Origin: Ignavibacteriota bacterium
GTDB lineage: Bacteria; Bacteroidota; Ignavibacteria; UBA10030; SZUA-254
Reading direction: 5' to 3'
DNA: 64,000 nt
Assembly (NCBI GenBank): GCA_016212665.1
Contig: JACREZ010000006.1
Span: 1 to 64,000, forward strand
Shown: piece by piece, positions 56,629 through 64,000 of the stretch
How positions within the stretch are numbered: the first letter of the stretch is position 1
Layout: each line of letters begins with the position of its first letter
Position numbers and translations under genes: made by a program
The notes under the pieces: generated by a model
The model's database searches: none
What the model was told of the DNA's origin: nothing
The model's input: the letters and a program-made list of their open reading frames with translations, nothing else

Positions 56629-58020
56629 TCACTCCTGAAGATTTTGCTCAAACAATTCAACATCAATCTCTCCTTCAAAAAATTCTCTGTGAAGTTGACG
56701 AACGGCATGTTCAACTTCCTGTTCATTCAACACGAGGGTAATGCTTGACTTAGAAGCGCCGAACGAAATTACGGAAAGTTTCATTCCTTGAAGTGATGCA
56801 AATATTCGACTGAGAAATTCAGGGGTTTGTTGAATTCCGAATCCTACGACACACACGATTCCCTTCCTGTCGAACATTGTTATTTTTCCGACTGAAGATA
56901 ATTCATGTACTATTGCTGTCAGATTATATTTCGAATCTAATGCAAGAGCCACATTAAATTCTGATGTTGTTGTCACGTTTGCTGTTACATCGTATTTGGT
57001 AAGAATGTTATACACGTGTTCCCAAAAAATAAACTGCCCGTATCTCTTGTAAGGGCTCAGTGTTATGACACTGACATTGTTCTTGTAAGCGATAGATTTT
57101 ATACACGATTTCGTGTTTGAACCGGTTGTCACTTTCGTCCCATCATGGCTGGGATTCATAGAATTACGGATGGAAACCGGAATATTTTTTTCCAACGCGG
57201 GTAGCATTGAATTCGCATGTAAAACTTTTGCTCCAAAGTAGGATAACTCAAACGCTTCTTCGGGTAACATTGTCTTTACTTTTTTAGGTGATGAAACAAC
57301 ACGCGGGTCTGCAGTCAAAATTCCATCAACATCTGTCCAGATTTGAATTTCATCCGCGTTGAGCGCCGCACCGATTATTGTTGCTGAATAATCAGAACTC
57401 TCCCGCCCCATCGTGGTACGAAAACCGTTTTGTGTAATACCAATAAATCCTTGTGTAACAATTACTTTTCCTTGCCGAATCAACGGCAATGCAATTACGG
57501 ATAGTTTTTCCTGTACAAGTTCCATAATAGGCATCGCACGATTGTGGTTTGCCTCGGTCACCATAAATTCTTTCGTATCCAGCCAAACTGCATCAATACC
57601 TTTTTCCTGACAAGTTGCGGCAATCAAGCGGGAAGAAAGTAGTTCACCAAAACAATAAAAGGCATCAAGTGTTCGAGGCGTAAGTTCGCGGAGAATCGAG
57701 ACACCGCGTACAAGTTCTTTCAATTCATTGAATGAATGCTGGATGACATCCAGCACTCCTTTTTTCCGAGTAGAGTCTTGAACATTTGTTTCGAGAATCT
57801 GGTAGTGTCGCGCGAACAATTCCGTGAGAAGTGCAATTGCTTCTTCAGAATTACCTTGCTCTGCAAATTTTCCTGCTCGTTCTAAATAATTCGTTCCCTT
57901 TGCAATAGCGGAGATAACAACAACAGGGGACAGGTGTACATGGTTGTGAATTATTGATGCAACATTAGATTGCGCTTTTGCATCCTGAGTGGAAGTCCCA
58001 CCGAACTTCATAACAATCAT
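56629..58020 (-). CDS. lysC: Aspartate kinase
   Basis: Phosphorylates aspartate, opening the route to lysine, threonine and methionine. 463 residues, monofunctional. Motifs: VMKFGGTSTQDAK at the start, FYCFGELLSSRLIAA, TQGFIGITQNGFRTTMGRESSDYSA (quoted in part: GFRTTMGRESSDYSA), EIQIWTDVDGILTADPR and ELSYFGAKVLHANSM. Two ACT domains at the C-terminus (VITLSPYKRYGQFIF; ITMFDRKGIVCVVG) allow feedback control by end product. Last gene of a four-gene run, 10 bp after a 42-residue membrane peptide gene. Confidence 0.95.
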   Translation of the reverse strand: MIVMKFGGTSTQDAKAQSNVASIIHNHVHLSPVVVISAIAKGTNYLERAGKFAEQGNSEEAIALLTELFARHYQILETNVQDSTRKKGVLDVIQHSFNELKELVRGVSILRELTPRTLDAFYCFGELLSSRLIAATCQEKGIDAVWLDTKEFMVTEANHNRAMPIMELVQEKLSVIALPLIRQGKVIVTQGFIGITQNGFRTTMGRESSDYSATIIGAALNADEIQIWTDVDGILTADPRVVSSPKKVKTMLPEEAFELSYFGAKVLHANSMLPALEKNIPVSIRNSMNPSHDGTKVTTGSNTKSCIKSIAYKNNVSVITLSPYKRYGQFIFWEHVYNILTKYDVTANVTTTSEFNVALALDSKYNLTAIVHELSSVGKITMFDRKGIVCVVGFGIQQTPEFLSRIFASLQGMKLSVISFGASKSSITLVLNEQEVEHAVRQLHREFFEGEIDVELFEQNLQE

Positions 58021-58030
58021 AAAGAGGTAC

Positions 58031-58159
58031 TCATTTTTTTTTGTGTGTAAATAAACCGGTTCGTTTCTTCTTCACCAGAAAGATGAGATAGATGATAATA
58101 AAAAGTAATACACCTCCGACGAGTAACACATTCAATCCTAAAAAGTCAAAAATATCCAT
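58031..58159 (-). CDS. Small membrane protein, 42 residues
   Basis: ATG 58159 to TGA 58031. The sequence begins MDIFDFLGLNVLLVGGVLLF, continues IIIYLIFLV and ends in a basic tail (KKKRTGLFTHKKK). It has one clear membrane helix (about 9-29) with the positive side at the C-terminus, predicted to face the cytoplasm. It sits between the PAS-GAF gene (56 bp away) and lysC (10 bp away) in the same direction. Length, composition and spacing look like a real small gene, but there is no strong ribosome binding site and no family is recognised. Confidence 0.6.
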   Translation of the reverse strand: MDIFDFLGLNVLLVGGVLLFIIIYLIFLVKKKRTGLFTHKKK

Positions 58160-58215
58160 ACTGTTTCTTTGGTAGCGATTCTTTTTTTCTACAAGTGTAT
58201 TCGTAGCCCGTCACT

Positions 58216-59583
58216 TCATTTACTAAGTCGTTTCTTCACTGATTCACTCCAAGTCTGACGTACGAGGCGTACATTTTCCAGGGCTATTGTGGTAGCATCA
58301 GCAAAGGATTTTAAGAGTTGTGCTTCCTCCTCGATAAATTCAGGATTTCGGTGGCGCGCAACAACCAATATTCCATACAATGAATCTTTGTCTTTCAACG
58401 GCGCGGCGATAAAATGCTCTTTTTCCGGTTTCATGCCGGGAGGATATTTCGAGCGAGGATCATTTTGCGCATTATTCACCAGAATCATCTTCCCGGATTT
58501 CGCTACCGTGCCGATGATTCCTTCCCCCAATCGTAAAGGAAGCTGAGCAAGGAGTTTTGAAAATTCTGTTTGCTTCGACATGGTATGTGGAACAAACTCT
58601 TTTGTGTCGGGATGAAATACATAAATTCCTGCCAGGTCGTGAACAAGTATTTTTCTTATGTTCTCAATAATCGCACGAAATATTTTTTCAACCGATGCAT
58701 TTTTCAGTACGAGACGGTGAATCTCATTCAACGCCTCAAGCATTGATGTTTTTAGGTGAACCTCCGATGTGAGTCTATCCAAGCGTTCATTTGTTTTGCT
58801 TAGTTCATCCGAGTAATGAACGTTCGTCACATCTCGGAGCGAAACGATATAGGTAACTTTTGTTCCCGTATTTTTTTTCAACTGAGAAAAAGAACAACTC
58901 AAAATAATTTTTGCGTTATCACTCTTTGTTCCTGTCAATAAATAATTGGCAAGCGTTCCTTCCCGCTCCACAATTTTGAATGCCTGCTTCAAATGTTTTT
59001 GCTCCGATGTATCAAGCCACGAATTGCTCAGTTGCATACCCACACATTCTTCTTGCTGGCAACCGAACATTCGGCAGAATGCTTCATTCGTCATAACAAT
59101 TCTCCCTTTCCTATCGAGAAGTAACACAGCATCCTTCATCGCATTAAAAATCTGCTGCAACTGCGAATCGGATTTCCATGAGCGTTGCTCTGCGATTGTT
59201 TCTTGTTTGATGTCATGCCCGACAACAATACTTCCCGCGAACTTACCATTCGTATCATACATTGCACTGACCGCCGCGATCAATTGTAATGTCTCATGTT
59301 GCTTTGTAATGAATGAAAGTTCGCCCAGCCATTCGCCTGTTTCCGTTAGATGTTTGAACACGTGTGAGGTGTACGCGGCTCGGTGTTCTTTTCTTAAGAG
59401 CATTGTATCTTTTTTGCCCAGCAATTCATCCTCCTGAAATCCCGTTCTTGACAGAACAGTTGGATTAACAAATTGAATTGTTCGTTTCGCATTAGTAACG
59501 AAACAAAAATCGAGTGTGGAATGAATGAGACTGAGAAGCAATTGTTCCCGCAACGACGCACTCAGCTTGGGGAGGCTGTTCAT
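58216..59583 (-). CDS. PAS-PAS-GAF sensory protein without an output domain
   Basis: 455 residues, no membrane helix. PAS 1 about 10-135 (FVTNAKRTIQFVNPTVLSRTGF, then AGSIVVGHDIKQETIAEQ; first quoted in part as TIQFVNPTVLSRTGF). PAS 2 about 140-265 (IFNAMKDAVLLLDRKGRIVM, YIVSLRDVTNVHY). A short coiled coil leads to a GAF domain about 290-440 (VEKIFRAIIENIRKILVHDL, LRLGEGIIGTVAKSGKMILV, LLKSFADATTIALENVRLV). The protein stops a few residues after the GAF domain, where a kinase, cyclase or phosphatase would be expected. It starts directly at the AhpD-like stop. A sensor that acts on a partner protein is inferred. Confidence 0.82.
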   Translation of the reverse strand: MNSLPKLSASLREQLLLSLIHSTLDFCFVTNAKRTIQFVNPTVLSRTGFQEDELLGKKDTMLLRKEHRAAYTSHVFKHLTETGEWLGELSFITKQHETLQLIAAVSAMYDTNGKFAGSIVVGHDIKQETIAEQRSWKSDSQLQQIFNAMKDAVLLLDRKGRIVMTNEAFCRMFGCQQEECVGMQLSNSWLDTSEQKHLKQAFKIVEREGTLANYLLTGTKSDNAKIILSCSFSQLKKNTGTKVTYIVSLRDVTNVHYSDELSKTNERLDRLTSEVHLKTSMLEALNEIHRLVLKNASVEKIFRAIIENIRKILVHDLAGIYVFHPDTKEFVPHTMSKQTEFSKLLAQLPLRLGEGIIGTVAKSGKMILVNNAQNDPRSKYPPGMKPEKEHFIAAPLKDKDSLYGILVVARHRNPEFIEEEAQLLKSFADATTIALENVRLVRQTWSESVKKRLSK

Positions 59584-59928
59584 TTACTTCACGTCAAGTT
59601 CATCAAGGAATGCGACGGCTCTCCGCAAATGCGGAATCACTATTGAACCTCCGACGACGAGCGCGACACTGAACACTTCAAAAAGTTCATCGTTCGTTAC
59701 GCCCTCTTCTTTGCAACGTTGAATATGATAGGAAATACAATCGTCGCAACGGAGAACCATCGATGCGACAAGTCCGAGCATCTCTTTTGTTTTGATGTCG
59801 AGTTTCCCTTCTTCGTATGTCAATGTATCTACACCGAAGAAACGTTTGATTGCGCGGTTGTCCTCCTTCAAAATCCGTTCGTTCATTTTCGAACGGAATG
59901 CATTAAATTGTTCTACTCGTTCACCCAT
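59584..59928 (-). CDS. AhpD-like / carboxymuconolactone decarboxylase-family protein
   Basis: 114 residues. The AhpD-type redox motif is intact: RCDDCISYHIQRC (Cys61, Cys64, His68), in a helical CMD fold (DIKTKEMLGLVASMVL ahead, ELFEVFSVALVVGGSIVIPHLRRAVAFL after). It probably reduces peroxide-linked disulfides or acts as a small thiol oxidoreductase; substrate unknown. First gene of the run AhpD-like, PAS-GAF, small membrane peptide, lysC. Confidence 0.87.
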   Translation of the reverse strand: MGERVEQFNAFRSKMNERILKEDNRAIKRFFGVDTLTYEEGKLDIKTKEMLGLVASMVLRCDDCISYHIQRCKEEGVTNDELFEVFSVALVVGGSIVIPHLRRAVAFLDELDVK

Positions 59929-59957
59929 AGTAAATCTAAAAGTTAATGATAAAGAAA

Positions 59958-59985
59958 AAGACCATCAGTAAAAACCGATGGTCTT
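59958..59985 (-). terminator. Intrinsic terminator downstream of the tRNA-Ala region
   Basis: A perfect 9-bp stem (AAGACCATC / GATGGTCTT) with a 10-base loop, followed on the minus strand by TTTCTTTATC. Confidence 0.8.
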
Positions 59986-59995
59986 AGTAAATGTG

Positions 59996-60156
59996 TAGCC
60001 GAAAACTTCACGGCTTTTCCGCCTTAGCGGGTCACTCTTCAATGAAGAGAAAAATATTATTTCCTTTTTTAGGTAGAGCCGATGGGGAGAGAGCCCATGA
60101 CCTTCCCGCCGTAGCGGGACGTTCTCTATAAATCCAAGGAATAATTTTTCTTGTAG
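59996..60156 (-). repeat. Two decayed tandem copies of the tRNA-Ala 3' half
   Basis: Reading the minus strand away from the tRNA, an element of about 83 bp recurs. The first copy (60074-60108) keeps the T-stem pair ATGGG/CCCAT with a changed loop, and the acceptor 3' strand CGGCTCT. In front of these, where the anticodon arm would be, is a CCCGC-TACG-GCGGG hairpin. The second copy (about 59996-60025) keeps only GCCGT...CGGCT and a CCGC-TAAG-GCGG hairpin. The open frame read across this stretch is a shadow of the tRNA. Confidence 0.7.
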
Positions 60157-60229
60157 TGGAGCCGATGGGGATCGAACCCACGACCTCCTGAATGCCATTC
60201 AGGCGCTCTCCCAGCTGAGCTACGGCCCC
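60157..60229 (-). tRNA. tRNA-Ala (anticodon GGC)
   Basis: 73-base cloverleaf without an encoded CCA. Acceptor GGGGCCG pairs with CGGCTCC and includes the G3:U70 pair that marks tRNA-Ala; the discriminator base is A. D arm GCTCAGCTGGGAGAGC, anticodon arm CCTGA-ATGGCAT-TCAGG (anticodon GGC), T arm GTGGG-TTCGATC-CCCAT. Confidence 0.97.
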
Positions 60230-60334
60230 GTATAAATGAAAAATTCAAAATGCAAAAGGAAAAATTAGTTGTTTAATTTTGCATATTTTGGCTTGAGAAT
60301 ATACAAAGTTTACTTTTATCTACAAACAAATTCC

Positions 60335-60364
60335 TTTGATTTTGAAATCGCCTTTCTTATTTTG
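60335..60364 (+). promoter_or_regulatory. Possible promoter of the PP2C phosphatase gene
   Basis: TTTG (60335-60338), 18-bp spacer, TTATTTTG (60357-60364, one mismatch). It ends 7 bases before ATG 60372, again giving an almost leaderless mRNA. Confidence 0.4.
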
Positions 60365-60371
60365 ACAACAT

Positions 60372-62876
60372 ATGAAGAATCCTTTATCATCCCTTTCGCC
60401 ACGCGGAAGACGCATTTACTATACCATACTTGTGGTTCTTGTTCTTTCCGTGAGTGTGTGGAATTGCCTTTCCATTATGGTCTATAATGCTACCGGCAAC
60501 GACCAGTGTGCGTGGAGAAATATTAAAGATTCAGACTATTTACTTATTACCGATGTGGTCCCCGGCGGAGTCACTGATAAAGCGGGAATAAAAAACGGTG
60601 ACACGCTGATTGCAATAAATGGGAAGGGCTATGGAAACTCTGCGCTGAACATGCAGACAGTAATTAATGAAGTCCCTTCAGGAGATTTTGCAACGTACCT
60701 TGTCGGTCGAACAACAGGACGTGTTGAAACTCAAGTACAGATTTTCAAAGTATTTAACATTGTTTATTTTGCAAACTTCTTTCTCGGACTGGGATTCCTT
60801 ATTGTCGGATATGTTGTTGTGCTCACCAAACCACAAGGCGCAATCCAACGTATGTTTGCAAACTACAGTCTTGCTTCGATGTTATTCTTTGCGTTAGTCT
60901 TTCCTGATATTCCTGCCGGAAGTCATTGGACGAAAACTGCAATCATCGGGTTATCTGCCGGATTAGCACGCATCATCGCGCCACCGCTCTTTTTACGATT
61001 CTTCTTCTACTTCCCCGTCCAAAGAAAAGAATTTCAAAAACGATGGATTCATTGGACAATGTACATTGTAAGTATTGCTTCGATTATCAGCATCTTCTTT
61101 ATTCAAGGACAAAATAATCCATTAGCGTTCATACCATTCCTTTTTCCGTATATATTTTATGTCGGTGGCTTGTTGATTTTCGCTCACAGTTATTTCACCC
61201 GTGTAGATAAATCAAAACGAAAAGAACTCCGCCCGATTCTCTTTTCCGCCATCGTCGGGATTGCCTCATTCCTCTACATTTTTATTATCGGTCGGGTCAA
61301 TGTGTTTTTGATTTTCCTCAATCCCGCGATGTTTATTCCGGGAATCCTCATCATCAACGTTCCGATTGCATTTGGCTACAGTATTTTCCATTATCGCCTT
61401 ATGGACATTGATTTGATTATCAAACGAAGTTTGATTTATGGAACGGTCACTGCCGCGCTTGCTTCCATTTATCTCTTTATCGTGTTTGGCGTTGGAAGTC
61501 TATTAACTTATTTCATGGGAACGGAGGAAAACAAACTCGTCAACGCACTCGCTCTGATTTCCATTGCGTTGGTGTTTGAACCGGTCAAAAAACGAACACA
61601 AGCGTTAGTGGATAGAAAGTTTTATCAGGAGCGTTACAACTATCAAAAGGCGTTGCTTGAATTCAGCCAGGAACTCCCGCGACTGATGAACCTTGAACAA
61701 ATCCTGAACTCAATTGTTAATCGAATCTCAACGACGATGCACGTCGAGAAGATTTCCGTCGTCTTATGTGATGAAAAAGAAGGATGTTCCTCTGTCTCCA
61801 AAAATATTCCTGAGCAATACTCGAAGTTCATTCAAAGCCAGAACGGCCTCATCGAGTTACTAAAGAAAACAAAACATCCGCAGTCATTCGGATTATTGGC
61901 AGAAGAACCCGATTCAGTTCCTCTTTCGGATGAAGATAAAGAGAAAATACTACACTCAGGTGTCGTCCTTTCAGTTCCGATGTTTTTGCAAGATAGATTG
62001 ATTGGAACTATCAATGTTGGACCAAAAATGTCGGGTAAAGTCTATTCACAAGAAGATATTGATTTGCTCTCGACTGTTGCAAGTCAGGCGGCGATAGCGA
62101 TTGAAAACGGACGTCTTCATCTTTCTGAACTTGAAAAACAAAAAATGGAAGAGCAACTTGAAATCGCGAGAAAGATTCAGCAAAGTCTTCTTCCAAAACG
62201 AAGCCCGAAAATCGAACGGCTCGATATTTCAGGACTTTCACTTCCGGCGCTTTCTGTCGGAGGCGATTACTTCGATTACATTCAACTCGGTCCGAAAAAA
62301 CTTCTCGTTGTCGTTGCCGATGTTTCCGGCAAAGGAATGTCTGCCGCATTGTACATGTCAAAGATCCAAGGGATGATACAACTTGCATCGCACATGTACG
62401 AGTCGCCGCGTGATATGCTCATTCATGTCAACCGACGGCTGTATGAAGGAATTGAGCGTAAATCGTTTATCACGATGGTGCTTGCATTGTTTGATTTGGA
62501 AAACAACACCGTGCAAATTTGCCGCGCAGGACACAATAAGGCAATCATCGGCACAAACGGTAAGTTTGATTATCTCAGTTCCAAAGGAATCGGGCTTGGC
62601 TTGGAACGAGGACCGATTTTCGAACAAAGTCTGGAAGAAGTGAAACGTCCGCTTGAGGCAGATTCATTGTTCTTCTTTTATTCCGACGGACTTTCTGAAG
62701 CAATGAACGAACAACAAGTGTTGTTCGGTGAAGATACAATTTGTAACTTGGTAGAAACAAACCGCAAGCGCTCTGCCTCGGAACTTCAAGATGAGTTGAT
62801 GCGTTCTGTTCAACACTTCCAAGGTTCGGCAGAACAGCACGATGATATTACGTTTGTAGTTGTAAAGTATAATTGA
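60372..62876 (+). CDS. PDZ - multi-TM - GAF - PP2C (SpoIIE-type) serine phosphatase
   Basis: 834 residues. TM helix about 15-36, then a PDZ domain (about 50-118; VVPGGVTDKAGIKNGDTLIAINGKGYG, quoted in part: GVTDKAGIKNGDTLIAING) outside the membrane. About eight more helices run from 128 to 400, ending in VFEPVKKRTQALVDRKFYQERYNY-type sequence (quoted in part: KKRTQALVDRKFY) seen in 7TM sensor kinases. GAF domain about 430-585, and a linker coiled coil with EIARKIQQSLLPKR. The PP2C domain (615-834) has its metal-site Asp residues in GGDYFDY (632), VVADVSGKGMSAAL (650), YSDGLSEA (772) and HDDITFVVVKYN (824-825). It should dephosphorylate a Ser/Thr-phosphorylated partner, perhaps an anti-sigma-factor antagonist; none is encoded nearby. 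The lipoprotein gene follows after 7 bp. Confidence 0.9.
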   Translation: MKNPLSSLSPRGRRIYYTILVVLVLSVSVWNCLSIMVYNATGNDQCAWRNIKDSDYLLITDVVPGGVTDKAGIKNGDTLIAINGKGYGNSALNMQTVINEVPSGDFATYLVGRTTGRVETQVQIFKVFNIVYFANFFLGLGFLIVGYVVVLTKPQGAIQRMFANYSLASMLFFALVFPDIPAGSHWTKTAIIGLSAGLARIIAPPLFLRFFFYFPVQRKEFQKRWIHWTMYIVSIASIISIFFIQGQNNPLAFIPFLFPYIFYVGGLLIFAHSYFTRVDKSKRKELRPILFSAIVGIASFLYIFIIGRVNVFLIFLNPAMFIPGILIINVPIAFGYSIFHYRLMDIDLIIKRSLIYGTVTAALASIYLFIVFGVGSLLTYFMGTEENKLVNALALISIALVFEPVKKRTQALVDRKFYQERYNYQKALLEFSQELPRLMNLEQILNSIVNRISTTMHVEKISVVLCDEKEGCSSVSKNIPEQYSKFIQSQNGLIELLKKTKHPQSFGLLAEEPDSVPLSDEDKEKILHSGVVLSVPMFLQDRLIGTINVGPKMSGKVYSQEDIDLLSTVASQAAIAIENGRLHLSELEKQKMEEQLEIARKIQQSLLPKRSPKIERLDISGLSLPALSVGGDYFDYIQLGPKKLLVVVADVSGKGMSAALYMSKIQGMIQLASHMYESPRDMLIHVNRRLYEGIERKSFITMVLALFDLENNTVQICRAGHNKAIIGTNGKFDYLSSKGIGLGLERGPIFEQSLEEVKRPLEADSLFFFYSDGLSEAMNEQQVLFGEDTICNLVETNRKRSASELQDELMRSVQHFQGSAEQHDDITFVVVKYN

Positions 62877-62883
62877 TAAAAAA

Positions 62884-63321
62884 ATGAAACGTCTAATAGA
62901 TATTTTTACTCAGGGAAAAATTACAAGTTTCCTTGCTCTTTCCCTTCTCTTTTCATGGAGTTTAATAAACCTCGCCTGTGAAGACGACACAACAGAAGAA
63001 AAAGTGAACGAGATTGTTTTCCCGGAAACAAACGTGAGTTATGGTAAGCATGTTCAGCCGTTATTTGACCGTGCTTGTGCCTTTGCCGGATGCCACGGAC
63101 CCGATACATTTCTTGACCGACAAGGTTTCAGTCTTGACTCATACCAAAACATGATGAACCGAATTGATATTGTCACTCCCGGCGACCCGGAAAACAGTAA
63201 ATTAATCTGGCGTGTTGAAGGAACGAACGGACAGCAAATGCCATTGTATCGTCAACCGTTGAACGATAACCAGAAGCGCGGGTTGCGAAGATGGATTGCG
63301 GAGGGGGCACATAATAATTAG
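62884..63321 (+). CDS. Lipoprotein with cytochrome c-like CX4CH motif
   Basis: 145 residues. Signal peptide with lipobox LINLAC (Cys32), so probably a lipoprotein. The mature part has HVQPLFDRACAFAGCHGPD, with Cys65, Cys70 and His71 spaced CX4CH, then FSLDSYQNMMN, GDPENSKLIWRV and GQQMPLYRQPLNDNQKRGLRRWI. Such domains occur in surface or periplasmic cytochrome-like proteins of this group; the Met of QQMPL could be the second haem ligand. The spacing differs from the usual CXXCH, so haem binding is uncertain. Co-transcribed with the phosphatase gene. Confidence 0.75.
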   Translation: MKRLIDIFTQGKITSFLALSLLFSWSLINLACEDDTTEEKVNEIVFPETNVSYGKHVQPLFDRACAFAGCHGPDTFLDRQGFSLDSYQNMMNRIDIVTPGDPENSKLIWRVEGTNGQQMPLYRQPLNDNQKRGLRRWIAEGAHNN

Positions 63322-63414
63322 AACGCGATTATTTTTTTCATCCGGTGAATACTTTTATCTTAGAAACAGATTCAAAAAAAATGAATCAATGTAAAATTTC
63401 CATACAAAGGTGTA

Positions 63415-63651
63415 ATGAAAGCAATTGACATCAATACAACTCTCATTGACGGTTACTTGCGTTTGCTTGAAAACCTCAGTCCATCCAATAAACTTGAACT
63501 AATTTCTAAACTTACTCTTTCTGTCAAGAAATACAACAGAGATAGAAATACGATCTTCTATGAAGCCTATGGCGCTTGGGAATCAACAGAAACCGCCGAT
63601 GAAATCATCCATGAAATTCGGAATAGCAGAACTTTTAACAGGCAGGTATAA
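63415..63651 (+). CDS. Antitoxin-like protein, apparently without its toxin
   Basis: 78 residues. AAAGGTG lies 6 bases before the ATG. DINTTLIDGYLRLLENLSPSNKLELISKL at the N-terminus (quoted in part: GYLRLLENLSPSNKLELISK) and TADEIIHEIRNSRTFNRQV at the C-terminus match small proteins that usually precede a PIN-domain (VapC-type) toxin gene in this group. Here the next gene is the convergent nuoF, 12 bp away, so no toxin is present. The assignment rests on recall of the sequence pattern. Confidence 0.6.
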   Translation: MKAIDINTTLIDGYLRLLENLSPSNKLELISKLTLSVKKYNRDRNTIFYEAYGAWESTETADEIIHEIRNSRTFNRQV

Positions 63652-63662
63652 TTAACAAAACC

Positions 63663-64000
63663 CTAAACCGCAGTCACTTCCACCAAATGCGGCGGCTTCA
63701 CATATCGCGTAACGCTTGGTGATTTCTTCGCCCTCTTCTCAAACTCACCTCTGAATTTTTTAATCACACTTTGCACGGGCCATGCGGCGGCATCGCCGAG
63801 AGCGCAGATTGTATTTCCTTCAATGTTGTTCGCAACATCGAGAAGCAAATCAATATCCTGCAGAGTTCCTTCACCTGCGAGAAATCTCCTGAGAATTTTC
63901 TCCATCCACCCTGTTCCTTCGCGGCAGGGCGTACATTGTCCGCACGATTCATGGTGATAGAAATGTGCAATGCGTGTCAGAACTTTAATGACATCCGTAT
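63663..64000 (-). CDS. nuoF: NADH-quinone oxidoreductase subunit F, C-terminal part (cut by window end)
   Basis: The 3' end of the gene; the 5' part lies beyond position 64000. The visible ~111 residues carry the 4Fe-4S (N3) cluster motif ESCGQCTPCREGTGW, then IEGNTICALGDAAAWPVQSVIKKF with the fourth Cys (quoted in part: NTICALGDAAAWPVQS). It is part of the NADH-oxidising module of respiratory complex I. The end carries a short extension (KSPSVTRYVKPPHLVEVTAV). Confidence 0.93.
   Translation of the reverse strand, partial: TDVIKVLTRIAHFYHHESCGQCTPCREGTGWMEKILRRFLAGEGTLQDIDLLLDVANNIEGNTICALGDAAAWPVQSVIKKFRGEFEKRAKKSPSVTRYVKPPHLVEVTAV

Noticed and set aside
59965-60198. 77-residue frame across the tRNA region
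   Set aside because: It begins inside tRNA-Ala and its apparent internal repeats are the decayed tRNA copies.

Overview
The window most likely comes from a diderm bacterium of the Bacteroidota/Chlorobi (FCB) group, close to the Ignavibacteria. Three things support this. Five large secreted proteins end in the same type IX secretion sorting domain (core LSQNYPNPFNP, ending in GVYFYRL..KKMLL). Several promoters match the Bacteroidota-type pattern TTTG-N19/20-TAnnTTTG. Lipid A genes (lpxB, lpxK) and an outer-membrane barrel show a diderm envelope. The placement is inferred from sequence features only; no rRNA gene is present.

Layout. 1-380 is a palindromic repeat array with a period of about 49 bp. 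It is followed by a winged-helix gene with 14-residue repeats. 1445-5387 is an ATP-grasp/glgC/glgA glycogen operon. 5541-13512 holds three sorting-domain proteins, a broken relative and a small membrane protein. 13509-15266 is ispD-queA, then ppdK. 18316-22506 holds a class I amidotransferase, lpxK, lpxB, a membrane methyltransferase and an MtnX-like phosphatase. 22637-28766 is smc, coupled to an unusual membrane-anchored GH2-like protein that appears to lack both catalytic glutamates. 29008-34350 is a 1780-residue adhesin-like protein. A 930-bp repeat-rich spacer precedes a large GH13 amylase-family gene on the + strand.

38868-39474 is a DUF4160/DUF2442 pair. 39646-44433 is a tightly overlapping poly-gamma-glutamate operon: pgsB, pgsC, pgsW, a duplicated-domain secreted protein and an outer-membrane beta-barrel. 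A large beta-propeller/sorting-domain protein lies just upstream, and a gamma-glutamyltransferase beyond that. This is the best candidate in the window for an incompletely described system: capsule polymer synthesis and passage across an outer membrane. Next come ssb, an NHL-type propeller, serA with a class V aminotransferase (serine synthesis), an amidohydrolase, and an AhpD-like/PAS-GAF/42-residue membrane peptide/lysC operon. tRNA-Ala(GGC) follows, with decayed copies of its own 3' half downstream. The end holds a PDZ-membrane-GAF-PP2C phosphatase, a small lipoprotein, an apparently orphan antitoxin-like gene and the 3' end of nuoF.

Most genes are on the minus strand. Intergenic gaps hold two kinds of repeats: GC-rich palindromes, and short imperfect 'word' repeats (such as TTGAATC and CTCCATTA). 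The word repeats also appear inside a few reading frames.
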